From: Metaphire vulgaris
Lineage: Eukaryota > Annelida > Clitellata > Crassiclitellata > Megascolecidae
Reading direction: 5' to 3'
Length of the DNA: 64,000 bases
Assembly (NCBI GenBank): GCA_018105865.1
Contig: CM030848.1
Span: 7,566,301 to 7,630,300 of the forward strand
Made by a program: the position numbers and the translations under genes. Every line of letters starts with the position of its first letter. Within the stretch, counting starts at the first letter, position 1. Of this stretch, positions 1 through 10,239 are shown one piece after another. The notes under the pieces were generated by a model. That model saw nothing but the letters and a program-made list of their open reading frames with translations. It made no database searches and was not told the origin of the DNA.

Positions 1-155
1 AGAAGCATTTAAATAAACGAGAACTGAAAACTTCTCTGTTTGTTTGTAGTTATCCAGAACATTGATTGCTGTTAGATATACCGTATTTTCAATTGTAAGG
101 TGTCCTAGCTGTACTTGTACGATATGCTACCATGATCAGTTCATCATCATCATCA

Positions 156-196
<41 letters not shown>

Positions 197-469
197 GCTT
201 GACTGTATAAAACAGCGTATTTGTGGGCAGTTAACTGACAACTTGTATATATATAATATTGTTTTTAGTTCATCTTGTATTTCTGCCACGACCTGCGTAC
301 AGTGGTCCTGATCTCGTAACTTACTTTCGAGGACCAAACTTGGAAGTATGCTTTTCACTTATAATATAATTGACTTTGAGCGATGGAATGCAAATAAATG
401 TGACGTTGTGCCCTGTCTTGAATTTCTATGGCATGTGAAGAAGTTGCACCTATGATCCAGTGTCCTCCT
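1..469. other. 5' edge, no gene seen
   Basis: Contains a compound ATC/ATT microsatellite at about 138-196. No exon with credible splice sites was recognised. The 5' exons of the TMX2 gene on the plus strand probably lie before or within this stretch, but I cannot place them. Confidence 0.5.
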
Positions 470-1400
470 TCATTAACTCATTTGCCTTTAAACTCTCTTG
501 TTAACTCATTTGTAGTGATTTGTGAGTTTGAGTTAACTCATTTCAACTGTCATGAGTTATGAGTTTGAATTAACTCATTATTTCTGTGAGTTTGAGTTTT
601 AAATATCATTTCTGTAAACTCACGACTTAAACTCATCTGATTCACAAAGTTTATTTCAGCTATCAGCTGCTTTTGATCGGAATTTAATCAGCGCTATACA
701 AATGTCTCAGGTAATGACTCCCAAAGATATTATAAAAACCAAAACCGGTTTTACAGGGAACTTAACCGCCCGTTCAGAACATAGCCTTTAATATCACTAT
801 ATATGTAATATAATAAATCTATGGTTCAGAACCCGTTGCAAAGCAATAAGAAAATGGCGGAGGTGCCGTGTATTTTAGATGGGAATTTTTTTCTACAACT
901 CCTAAATGTGAAGGAAAAATCATTGCTAAATGTAGTAACTGCGTAAACAAATCTATCTCTGGAATGTACGTCGCTACAAGCAATTTTGTTCGACATCTGA
1001 AGGTAAGTTATATTTACTAAATACTGTAAATAGGCACTTGTACAGAAGACACGCGGTCAGTTTATAAAAGTGCCAACAAATACCATACACTATCCATCAG
1101 GGCTTGTTTTAAGAAAAATTTATCACTGCACACAGTGCTCAGAACTCATTTGTGGACATCTATATAAAAAAACAAGCCTCTTTCGTTCTGAAAATTTATC
1201 ACTGCACTAAGCACGGAAAATGGTATTTTACCACTGCACATTTTTCGTCAAATGAGTTTATGAGTTAACTCACATAATTAAAGAGTTTGAGTTAACTCAT
1301 TGTGGTCTGCCTCTTTCTCAGTGAGTTGAGTTTGAGTTTAAACTCATTTCATTTGTTCCATGAGTTGAGAGTTTGAGTTAACTCAGCCATTTTGTCTGGA
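470..1400. mobile_element. Probable hAT-like element with subterminal repeats
   Basis: Two clusters, about 475-660 and 1240-1390, are made of many direct and inverted copies of a motif close to GAGTTTGAGTTAACTCAT, whose core GAGTTAACTC is palindromic. They bracket a BED zinc-finger exon. Clustered subterminal repeats around a BED-finger transposase are typical of hAT transposons. Exact ends and target duplications could not be fixed, so the boundaries are approximate. Confidence 0.5.
858..1002 (+). pseudogene. BED zinc-finger exon fragment
   Basis: One open frame of about 48 codons contains aromatic residues (VYFRWEFF), then KCSNC, then TSNFVRHLK, and runs into a consensus donor GTAAGT at 1003. 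The C-x2-C pair, the TSN-x-x-RHLK helix and the spacing match the BED zinc finger found in hAT transposases and ZBED proteins. The final histidine would lie in the next exon. An in-frame stop lies just upstream (about 848) and no start codon is available in frame, so this is an internal exon or a relic. It sits between arrays of subterminal repeats, so a transposase origin is more likely than a host ZBED gene. Confidence 0.5.
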
Positions 1401-1626
1401 TTTTATCCCAACACTTTTTATCTAGTGAAAGTTTTCTTCTTATTTCTTTGTCTTGCTGCCTCTTGTACATGTTGCTGATCGCCACCATATGTCTGGTCCT
1501 CTGTGCAGGCTTATATGTTCTCATGCATTGCATCTTCTGAAGTCTTTGAGAAACCTAGCATAATCTCTTATAAATTTTTGACTTATATATGGGCTAAATA
1601 TGTATTTGAGCTGGGTTATTTTGCAG

Positions 1627-1996
1627 CATGAAATTGAACGAGACAAACGAGTGACATGGCTGATTGAATTCTTTGCCGCATGGGCTCCAACATGTGTCAA
1701 CTTTGGACATGATTTTTCCGAGCTGTCTGCCAAGTAAACTTTATTTTGAATCGAAACACCGTGGTGTTACCCCTAGATAGCAAATGTAATTTAATGTAAA
1801 GTTGAAACATCTTTCTGACATTCATGGGGTTGATGAGTGATGAAACTCTTCACAAAGACCCTCATGGTTACAGAACCTCGTACCCTTCAGTATGATTTCC
1901 TGTAATATATTTGCTTTCTATATTTTTGTTTAATTTGATTTTACTAATGCAAGGGCCAATTCAGTTTAATGTTTTTTGTCATTGCAATGCTAGGTA

Positions 1997-2069
<73 letters not shown>

Positions 2070-3923
2070 TGTATGCAGAAGAATTTTGCATGACAAACGA
2101 GTGACATGACTTGAATTGAACAATTGAATTTAAAGTAAGAAATAATATGAAATCAATTTTGTTTTTTAGATACACATTGGAAAACTTGAAATTTGGTAAA
2201 ATCGATGTGACGCGATATCCAGAAGTTGCCAAAAAGTAAGGATTTTGTGTAAATGAAGTTTATTGTATGACTTTTAACTTGTCAAAACAATATTTTAAAG
2301 AATTCATCCCTATCATAATCACAATTTAATGCAGTTTCAGATATATCCGTTGGAAATCTCTAGTAGACACATTTATTTACAAGTGCTATTGAATCCTATA
2401 ATTGAATTTTTTAGCATTTTTCTAGATGTCCTAGCTTCTGTTCATAAAAAATTAGGTAATTGATTTTAATTATCAGTGTCATTATCTGTAAGACAGACAT
2501 ACACTTTGCAAAGATTCAGTCCTATTTGGCTCTACTTTCAAGAATTAAACAAAAGGTTTCAAAATAAGAATGCTTGAATATGAAAAAAAATCATGTCATG
2601 TGAATTTCTGACATATCGGAATAGCATTTTATAGAATATGTTCTTATCGTAATCACAATGTAATGTAATTTTGGATATGCCTATTAGAAGTCTCTATTTG
2701 GTATTTGAATGTATGAATTAGGTATTCTCATTCTTAATCCTTTGCTGGATCTAGTTAATCGTTTACCTTTCATGCATCTGTTGTTAGTTTGTGATCTTTG
2801 TGTTTGCATTGTAAACTTTTGATCATCGTTGGAAAATTATGTTACACTATTCAAATGATGATATTACATTTTGATCTGTTCAAATAATAATCATGTATGC
2901 CTGTTGTATCTGCAATAAAACAGGTTTGAAATTAGTACATCATCATGGTCGAAACAACTTCCGACTGTGATACTGTTTCAAAATGGAAAGGAGACACGGA
3001 GGCGGCCGGCAATTGATAGCAAGGGAAATGTCGCTGCAAAATTCGTGTTTTGCAAAGTACGTGCCAAAATCTGATCCATTTACAATTTGAATGATTTGGA
3101 ATAAAATCATGATAACCTTCACTATGCTTGGTACTGTAGAATCGCTCAAGATCTTGTCTTGATATCGAGATAGCTCTTTGATCATTTTCATTTCTATAAA
3201 ATTATATTGTAATGGGCCTGTGAACCTCATCGATTGTAGTCAAGATTGTCATGAACCCCTTTAAGGGTTGCCCCAGTGTCTAATCTAGACTCCTGGGAAT
3301 TTGAAATTTCAGGGTGGGGAAGTCAGCTAGGGAGTCTGGGGAGCGCTGTAAGTACAAATTTCAAGTTGGCCGGATGGAAAAGGGCAATTTCCCACCCAGA
3401 AAAAGAGATTAAACCCAAGATTAAGTCAACTTGTCCATGTTACATTACGTTACAAATCAATGGCTGTTAAAGGGGTTAAAAGAATTCCATAATTAAAGAG
3501 TACTGTGTGCGATTAGCAAATTTTTCATTCCCAGATGTTTTTATATAAAGTTAAAGTATATGTTTCTTTTATAAATTGATTCCATGAAATCTACCCAGGT
3601 TTAAAGCACTGTATTATCTTTTATTATTTTTATAGACATTATTTAGGAATGCAATAAGTTACTGAAAATGTTGCTAGAAAACGAGTTCTTACGATGCTTT
3701 ATTCTCTTTAGTATTCATATCTGTTGTTGGTAGTTTTGAAAATTTATCCTGCTGCCAATCTAAGAGTTTTTTGCTCTTTCAGGAGAATGTGGAGCGAGAT
3801 TTTCAGTTGACTGATCTTCATCTTGAGTGTCGTAACAATCCATTGCATAAGAACAAGAGAAAAACACAGGCAGATAAGGAAGAGATCGCAGCAGTAGATA
3901 GTGATGAGAAAAAGACACAATAG
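1627..3923 (+). CDS. TMX2: Thioredoxin-related transmembrane protein 2 (3' exons)
   Basis: Four exons, 1627-1733, 2170-2235, 2924-3056 and 3783-3923 (stop), join in consistent phase (2, 2, 0) with AG/GT borders. They encode the thioredoxin-like domain and tail of TMX2, an ER membrane protein concentrated at mitochondria-associated membranes. Recognisable pieces are IERDKRVTWLIEFFAAWAP, FGKIDVTRYPEVA, STSSWSKQLPTVILFQNGKE, RRRPAIDSKG and a lysine/acid-rich C-terminus. The active-site region reads APTC, so the first cysteine of CxxC is missing; vertebrate TMX2 likewise has SNDC, so it is probably not a classical oxidoreductase. The N-terminal membrane exons were not firmly found. An open stretch at about 1466-1515 encodes a hydrophobic run (LLYMLLIATICLVLC) resembling the TMX2 membrane segment, but it lacks a convincing donor. 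The product ends with KKTQ, not a classical KKxx signal. Confidence 0.9.
1999..2067. repeat. (TA)n microsatellite
   Basis: About 69 bases of uninterrupted AT dinucleotides in the first visible TMX2 intron. It is open in both directions but encodes only Ile-Tyr repeats and is not a gene. Confidence 0.95.
2236..2923. other. TMX2 intron, nothing recognised
   Basis: AT-rich intron with no repeat family or exon that I could identify. Confidence 0.6.
3254..3476. mobile_element. MITE-like element with CCCCTTTAA ends
   Basis: Bounded by inverted AACCCCTTTAA and TTAAAGGGGTT, inside the TMX2 intron before the last exon. The interior, starting AGTGTCTAATCTAGACTCCTGGG, resembles the MITE-F family described elsewhere in this window. 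Confidence 0.5.
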
Positions 3924-4940
3924 GTCAAGAAAAAGAATATTTAGAACTTTCTGCGAATGAAAGAACTCGTGACTGAGAAGATTCCGATAAATGATCAGTT
4001 GATTTGTTGCTTGACCCTCTTCTTTGTTTGACGGTCGTGGTGTGTTTATTTATAATAAAGTAATATCGAAGTGTTAATTCGCAACTGGTTTGACAAACTG
4101 AAATAAGCATGGTGTTGTTTGGTTTACATTCACTTCACATCGTTCGTTTTGCATTTGACTTTGCTATCATTCGTCTATTTTTTGTACAAATGAAATTCAA
4201 CACATACAATCTCTTAGGATCTATATGAATGCACATAATTTCCAGAATTGTTTAAATGAATGCAAGAAGTTGATTGATATGTATAGTTAGGTGGCAGAAC
4301 ATTTTGGATATCTGAAAATAGTGCTTGGCAAGTTGAAATTTTGAGAAAAAAATTGCTACAACTTTAGAACAAGAGTAAATTTTGTCTTTTTCCGAAAGTG
4401 ATGTGAAGCCCACATTGATGGCCATTCTGTACTAGTGGACTTTAATATGTGAGGGAAATGACTTCAGTCAACTGAACCATTGAAATTATTAGATAACAAG
4501 GGTTAGAATATTTGTTGCCCTTCTTCTCTGATTTATTGTGTATCTATTTTACCTTTTGTCCAAATACCAACAGTTTCTACTCTAAAAATTTGTCTGTACA
4601 GTCATCATTCTCTTTCTCTCTCTCTTGTAATGCTTATTTGTTGCTACTGTATTTAGATTTCTATTTTAGTTTAATTTTTAAAATTTGATTTCAATATTGT
4701 TGATTTGTTAATTATTTTTAGTATTGCTTGATACGTTTATGAATCCCACCTACCTGTGTATATTTGCTTGGCTGATGTCTAAAGTTCTTTGTTAAAAAAT
4801 GAGCTTTTATTGATGTATGTCCACAGTTGTTTTTTCATCTTCTAATAAAACTAGGCTATATTTTGGCATCGGTTTGATTTCGTCAGCTCAATGTGGCCAG
4901 AGAAGAAAAGAAAACAAAATTTGTTTAAACACTGTAGAGT
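3924..4940. other. TMX2 3' flank, no gene
   Basis: Likely 3' UTR followed by AT-rich intergenic DNA. No exon or element boundary was recognised. Confidence 0.5.
4054..4059 (+). terminator. Candidate TMX2 poly(A) signal
   Basis: A canonical AATAAA lies about 130 bases after the TMX2 stop codon. Another occurs near 4842. Sequence alone does not show which is used. Confidence 0.4.
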
Positions 4941-4941
4941 T

Positions 4942-5341
4942 AAGGTCCATCCATACAGTACGTGCGTGCGTACTGAGGGCAGGGACGTCATTGGGGAGGG
5001 GCCTTTGCCCCTGATTTTTAGGGAATTTTTTTTGTTTTTTAGATTCATTGTGTTCTCAATTGTTTTTATAATTTTATTACAATCATTGGTATGTACTATG
5101 TAGTATCGTATATAGCATTTACTATGAACAAAACCAATTTGCATATTGGATAGGTATTTTAAAAATACTGCCTGCCTTGCAGTCGAAAGTCTTGCTACCC
5201 CTGGAAAACAATGAAAATACGACCCTGACTGATGGGGTTGGATTTTTGAGATTTTTATGTACGGTGTATGCGGTGAATGCAGGGGGAGGGGTTGAAAATA
5301 TGCCTGTTTTTGCATATATATTATATGGATGAACCCTGACT
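4942..5341. mobile_element. MITE-G copy (GGTCCATCCATACAG ends)
   Basis: Begins GGTCCATCCATACAG and ends ATATGGATGAACC, an imperfect inverted pair. The right half (GGGTTGAAAATATGCC...TTTGCATAT) recurs at 33108-33160 and 47411-47553, which defines a dispersed family. Confidence 0.55.
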
Positions 5342-5345
5342 GTCT

Positions 5346-5867
5346 TTATCTTCTTATATTTAAGAAATTTCATTTTATTTCGATGGAGGTTTTGAAATAG
5401 ACTTAAAACTTAGAAAGGTCATTAAAGAAGCTAATGTTAAAAATTAATTAGGAGCGTCTAGTTCGTAGTTAATCAATCGATTGACTTCTATGGCGCCACT
5501 ATCAATCTAGAACTGAATTGCAGTCAGCGTCTGGATGAGACTTGCCTTAAGAAAGCTGAGTTCACTGCAAACCATTGCTTTATAATGAAAAAATTCAAAG
5601 TCCCCGAGCCTCACTAGCTAATTATAATAGGTCGGCGCTGATCTCCGTGGCTATAACCCTCAGCCAGACTTCAATACTACGGAAACGGGGCTAGTGTATC
5701 GCGTAGCGTAACTGTTTGATTTATCGCAGCATTTTACCACTACATTTTACTTGTACAACAGGCTTTCGATTTCAATCAATAAGGCAGGACTTAGGGTTCA
5801 CAGCTGAGTTTCAAACCCAGATCTTTTCTGTTCCATCGTCCAACGTTCTCTGCAGATCCGAGTCTGT
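5346..5867. other. No feature recognised
   Basis: Non-repetitive spacer. I see no exon, element ends or RNA gene. Confidence 0.5.
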
Positions 5868-6046
5868 CAGTGTTTATTCTAGCCACTTCTTGACAGAGGG
5901 GGATTCTGAAATTTTTGGGGATTCAAATCTGAGTGCCACACGAACAGGGAAATTTCCATCCCCAGCCAACATATAAATATTGGGGGATTTTAAAACTTAG
6001 GGGAGGAATTCCCCCCAGAGAACAGAGAAGGCCTAGAATAAAACTG
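5868..6046. mobile_element. MITE-E copy (CAGTGTTTATTCTAG ends)
   Basis: Starts CAGTGTTTATTCTAG and ends CCTAGAATAAAACTG. Flanking GAGTCTGT (left) and GAGTTTGT (right) look like an 8-bp target duplication that overlaps the last base. Related copies lie at 27551, 29348 and 50072. Confidence 0.6.
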
Positions 6047-6087
6047 AGTTTGTAATACCAAAGGGCAGGGAATTGCAATAGTCTAGA

Positions 6088-6890
6088 CCAGGGTTTCCCA
6101 AACATTTTACAACAACGTGCCGCGACCCTAATCATAGAACATGTAATACCAAAAATGCTTTAGGCCATCTGGCGAACGTTAGTCGAAAAGAATATTCTGA
6201 GTTTTGAATAAATGGCAAAACAAGTTCTGATTCAATTCGAATGAAAATATGGCTAATATATCAGGTAAAATTATTCATATTTTTACTAATTAAGTCAAAA
6301 TAGATAAATAGATATTAAAATTTCTTGAAAATTATCTTTTTTAAATTTTTTTGCCAGGAACACACCTTTGTTACGCGTCTTAAAAATCCTATGAGCATAG
6401 AAAAATCGCTTAACCTGACCGGTGATTTCACCCTTGTTTCAGAGATTCTCCATTATTAGTGGAGTTTCAGAGCAAAATGGTCGGGAAACGCTATCCTTGC
6501 GTTATTGCGAATTAAAATTTTAAAAGATTAAGTTTTAAAATTACTATAGGCCAGAGTTTCCCAAACTTCAGTGGCTTTGCAAACTTAGGCCTATTGTCGA
6601 TTAAAATTGGATAAAACACTAATCATTTTAATATAAGCTATATATGGAGGATTAGGATTGCAGGCATATAAATTATTATCATAAGGCGGCTATTCTTGTG
6701 ACATTGTGGTATTGGCTAGAAAATGACACTTTTGAATCTAATTTCACGCTAACCCGCGACCCATTGGACTGAAGCGCATTTTTTTTAGCGCGTCCGAAAG
6801 CTTGGCGCAGTGATCTAGGCGACCACTGGCGCTCAATTCGTTGTAAGTTCAGTCCGTAATCCGTAGTCCGTGGTGGCTTTGCTTTAATCA
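6088..6890 (-). mobile_element. hAT-like element, older copy
   Basis: Begins CAGGGTTTCCCAAAC. Its interior (GTGGAGTTTCAGAGCAAAATGG, the CATCTGGCGAACGTTAG block and others) matches, in the opposite orientation, the element at 50970-52045. The right end was not fixed. The open frame here is not protein-like. Confidence 0.55.
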
Positions 6891-6974
6891 TGTCTTTGGA
6901 GCAGGACCATAATTGTAAAAAAAATGGTGCAAAATGCAGAGGACATTTGATTCGAAATAATTCGTTTAAACTAA

Positions 6975-7575
6975 AATTTGCGTGGCCGGACAAAATGCCC
7001 GTGCACGGACAAAATGTTTCGGTACCTGGGATCAGTCTTACGTAGTATTAATAAAACGAAATTTATTTATTATTGCTCAGACAATGACGCAGACAATTAT
7101 TCAAGAGCGCTCGTTCAGGTGAAATCCATAGTTAGCAATCCGTAGTCCGTGGTGTTTAGGTTCGAGGCCACCTAGACATTCGGGGTAATGTTTTTTATTT
7201 TTTGGGGAACAGACATTCGGGGCCGGATTAAGGTCCTTGCCCAAAATGAGAAAAAGATTTTCGGAAATACTGATAATCTCTGACGAGAAAAAGGGGTAAT
7301 CGCCCTTTCAGAAGGTGCTGAATAGCAAGGGGGTTATATCGAAATTTGGGAGGGTATAAAGATTTTTGGTGGTTATAAATCTTAACAGCCCCCGCAGCCC
7401 AAACCATTTAAACCACATATAAATCACATACAAAACTTTAAGATAGACTGATTTGGGGGTACAAAATGTACCGGGACAAAATGTTGCTACGCGGACAATA
7501 AACACTGGTTAGGGTTACATTTTGTCCGTGACATTTTGTCCGTGACATTTTGTCCGTGGGCATTTTGTCATAGAA
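6975..7575. mobile_element. Inverted-repeat element (GGACAAAATG ends)
   Basis: The left end has two copies of CGGACAAAATG and the right end has several ATTTTGTCCGTG, giving a mirrored structure of about 600 bases. A MITE-B-like block lies inside (7320-7460). It abuts the 3' end of the receptor-like gene. Confidence 0.5.
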
Positions 7576-7592
7576 CCCATAATAATTGGAGC

Positions 7593-9336
7593 TCATCTAG
7601 TCGTTTGCAGTATAAAGAGGAAAGCGCACGCTTGGCGAATCCATCGAAATCCAGCCGCGGTCGTTTCGTCCGAATGCGATCGGACGTCCCGCTGCCTGTT
7701 CGGCGGCGTCCAGTGTCGGCGCAGCGTCAGTCGGAAGGACACGTAGCTGAACTTTATGCCCGGACACCACGGATACTGAAGCTCGAAGGCCTTTGCCCGA
7801 CTCTTCACCACGTCCCACTGCCAGTGTCGGACGTACTGACTGGTGTCGACGTGGTTCGCGAGACTCTGTATCCTCATCTGATCCGTGTTCAGACTCAAAG
7901 ATCCGAAGCGCAGCTCGCAGTCCGGTTCGTCCGGGCGCCGACTGGACGTCGTCGATAAACAGGAGAACTCGTAGTGAACGTGCGAAACCCAAATGACCAG
8001 ACCGCCGCTGGTAACAATCAGCTTACTGTCATGTATCTGCCTCGGAGGTTTGACGCTGTGGACATCACGAAAAATATAGCCTAATATACTCGAGGTTATA
8101 GCAGTGGCGGCTCTAGGATTTGGCAAGTGGGGGGGGCCGTTGGGGTGGCAACTTCTAATCATGGGGGCCAACCATTTGTTGTTTAATGTATGTAGCATTA
8201 AGTATAGGGTCCCAACTGGGGGGGCCACTGGGGGCCAGGCTCTCAATAGGGGGCACGGCCCTCTGACCTCCCGGTGGAGCCACCACTGGGTCATAGGCCT
8301 ACAACGTTTAGGCATTTTGCGTAGCAACATGGGCGTTCGGAGAGGTGCACTTACATCCCCTGGAAAAATTGTGATGTTTGAAAAGAGTAAAATTACTTTT
8401 AAAAAAAGTTACCTATAAATTGTTATAATACTAAGTTAAAATATGAATTTATTTAAGAGTCCGATGAACACTACTGTAGCGCTAAATAAATTGCAATTAG
8501 TCCAATAAGCTTTTTGATCGTAACAATCTTGTACAGTAGGCCTACTTTTAGTTTCTTTCGTCGCATGACCCTGTTTTGCACCCCTGGACAAATTTCCGTG
8601 GACGTCCATGCGTAGACAGGAAGGGCTCAGAAACCAAAGGAGTCTTAGCCCCCTATTCGGGTTGGGACCGGTCGATGGATTTACGCAAAACCGTTGAGAA
8701 ATTTGGGGAAGGTAGTTGGTATAATAGAAGAGAATGTGCGAAGGTTCACAATGCTTGACACGACGACATATTGTGCTTGTCATGACTTTTCACTGGAAAA
8801 TGTCGAAGTGTCCCCCATTACGGAATCCTGGCTACGCCACTGCTCAGAGGTTCTCAAACTGTGGTGTGCGAACAATTGGGTGGTGGGGTGCAGTGGCGTC
8901 ATTTCACACTTTTCTTGGGGAGGCGAGAAAATTTTTTTGCAAATTTTTGACAAATTTTGGCAAATTTTAGGCATTTTTGCAACCTTTTTGCTAATTTTTT
9001 GCTAATTTTTTGCAAATTTTGAGCAATTTTGTCAAATTTTAGGGCCAATGTTGGAAAATTTGCAATTTTTTGATATTTTTTGACAATTTTTGCAATTTTT
9101 TGCACATTAATACATTATAAATTAATATTTTCATTTCCTTGGGGGGGGGGCCACGGCCTCCCAGCCCCCCAAATGACGCCTCTGGTGGGGTGCACGAATC
9201 GGTCGAGAGGGTCCGCAGAAAGGGTCCAAGAATAGCCTACATATAGGCCTACAATCGCCATATAATGTTCTCCACGAAACAAAATATAGGCCTAACTTCC
9301 TTTAGTTCACTTGAGGGGTAAAAAATAGCGTGACAC

Positions 9337-9379
<43 letters not shown>

Positions 9380-10204
9380 TTACGAAACAAATTATTATCA
9401 ACGTACTGATTAATGTGGTAACTCGTCCGAACGAACTGCGGAACACATTACAAAAAAATAACTCGTGCGATATAACCATGTTTTGGTCGGCCTTAAAACA
9501 ATGACGTCATGGCGAGCATAAATAAAAACGGTTCGGGGCGCGTCCTCAGGAAGTCAATAAGGCGGATCCGGCCGATCTCAATCTTTGCCGGCTTGCGTGG
9601 TGGTCTCCGTTCAAGTACGTCTTTATGGACGGAAATCAGGCGAGCATAAATAAAAAAATGGGACAGTCCAAGTCAATCGAACGTACGTGGTGGTCCGTCT
9701 AGAGTACTCGGAAATGTATTCTCAAATCAGTATTGTCAGCGATCGTGTTCATTAGTACGGAATTATTGACTAGAGAGGACCGATTGATGCCAGGCGTTCT
9801 CTTTGTGTTGGGGGGGGGGATACACGCAGGCGCGCACACCAGCATGTACAGTGGCGTAGCCAGGATTTCGAAAAAGGGTCGACACCAACATTTTTGGACA
9901 AAAAGTCAAAAGATTTTGACGAGCAAAAACGTCATCCAGTCCTTCTGCTTTTTGTTCTCTAACGTTTTAAAATTTCTTGCATTTTCTTCGATCCAGGGAT
10001 ATTTTTACACACCTCCTAACTCCTCCCCCCTCAACACCTCCCAATTTGAGACCGACACCCACCCCAATCTCAGCTATGGGACGACTTGTTTGCTTGTCAT
10101 ACTTTTTTGGCAGGGGACCCCCAGAATTTACCGACACTCCCTCAAACTGATAATCCTAGAAATAACCCTGCTTCGATCTCATATACTAGGTCTACATACC
10201 TCCC

Positions 10205-10239
<35 letters not shown>

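Noticed and set aside
1911..2232. Open frames of Ile-Tyr repeats
   Set aside because: They are translations of the (TA)n microsatellite.
7536..7996. Plus-strand open frames of up to 140 codons
   Set aside because: They are antisense shadows of the receptor-like exon, which has splice sites and family motifs on the minus strand.
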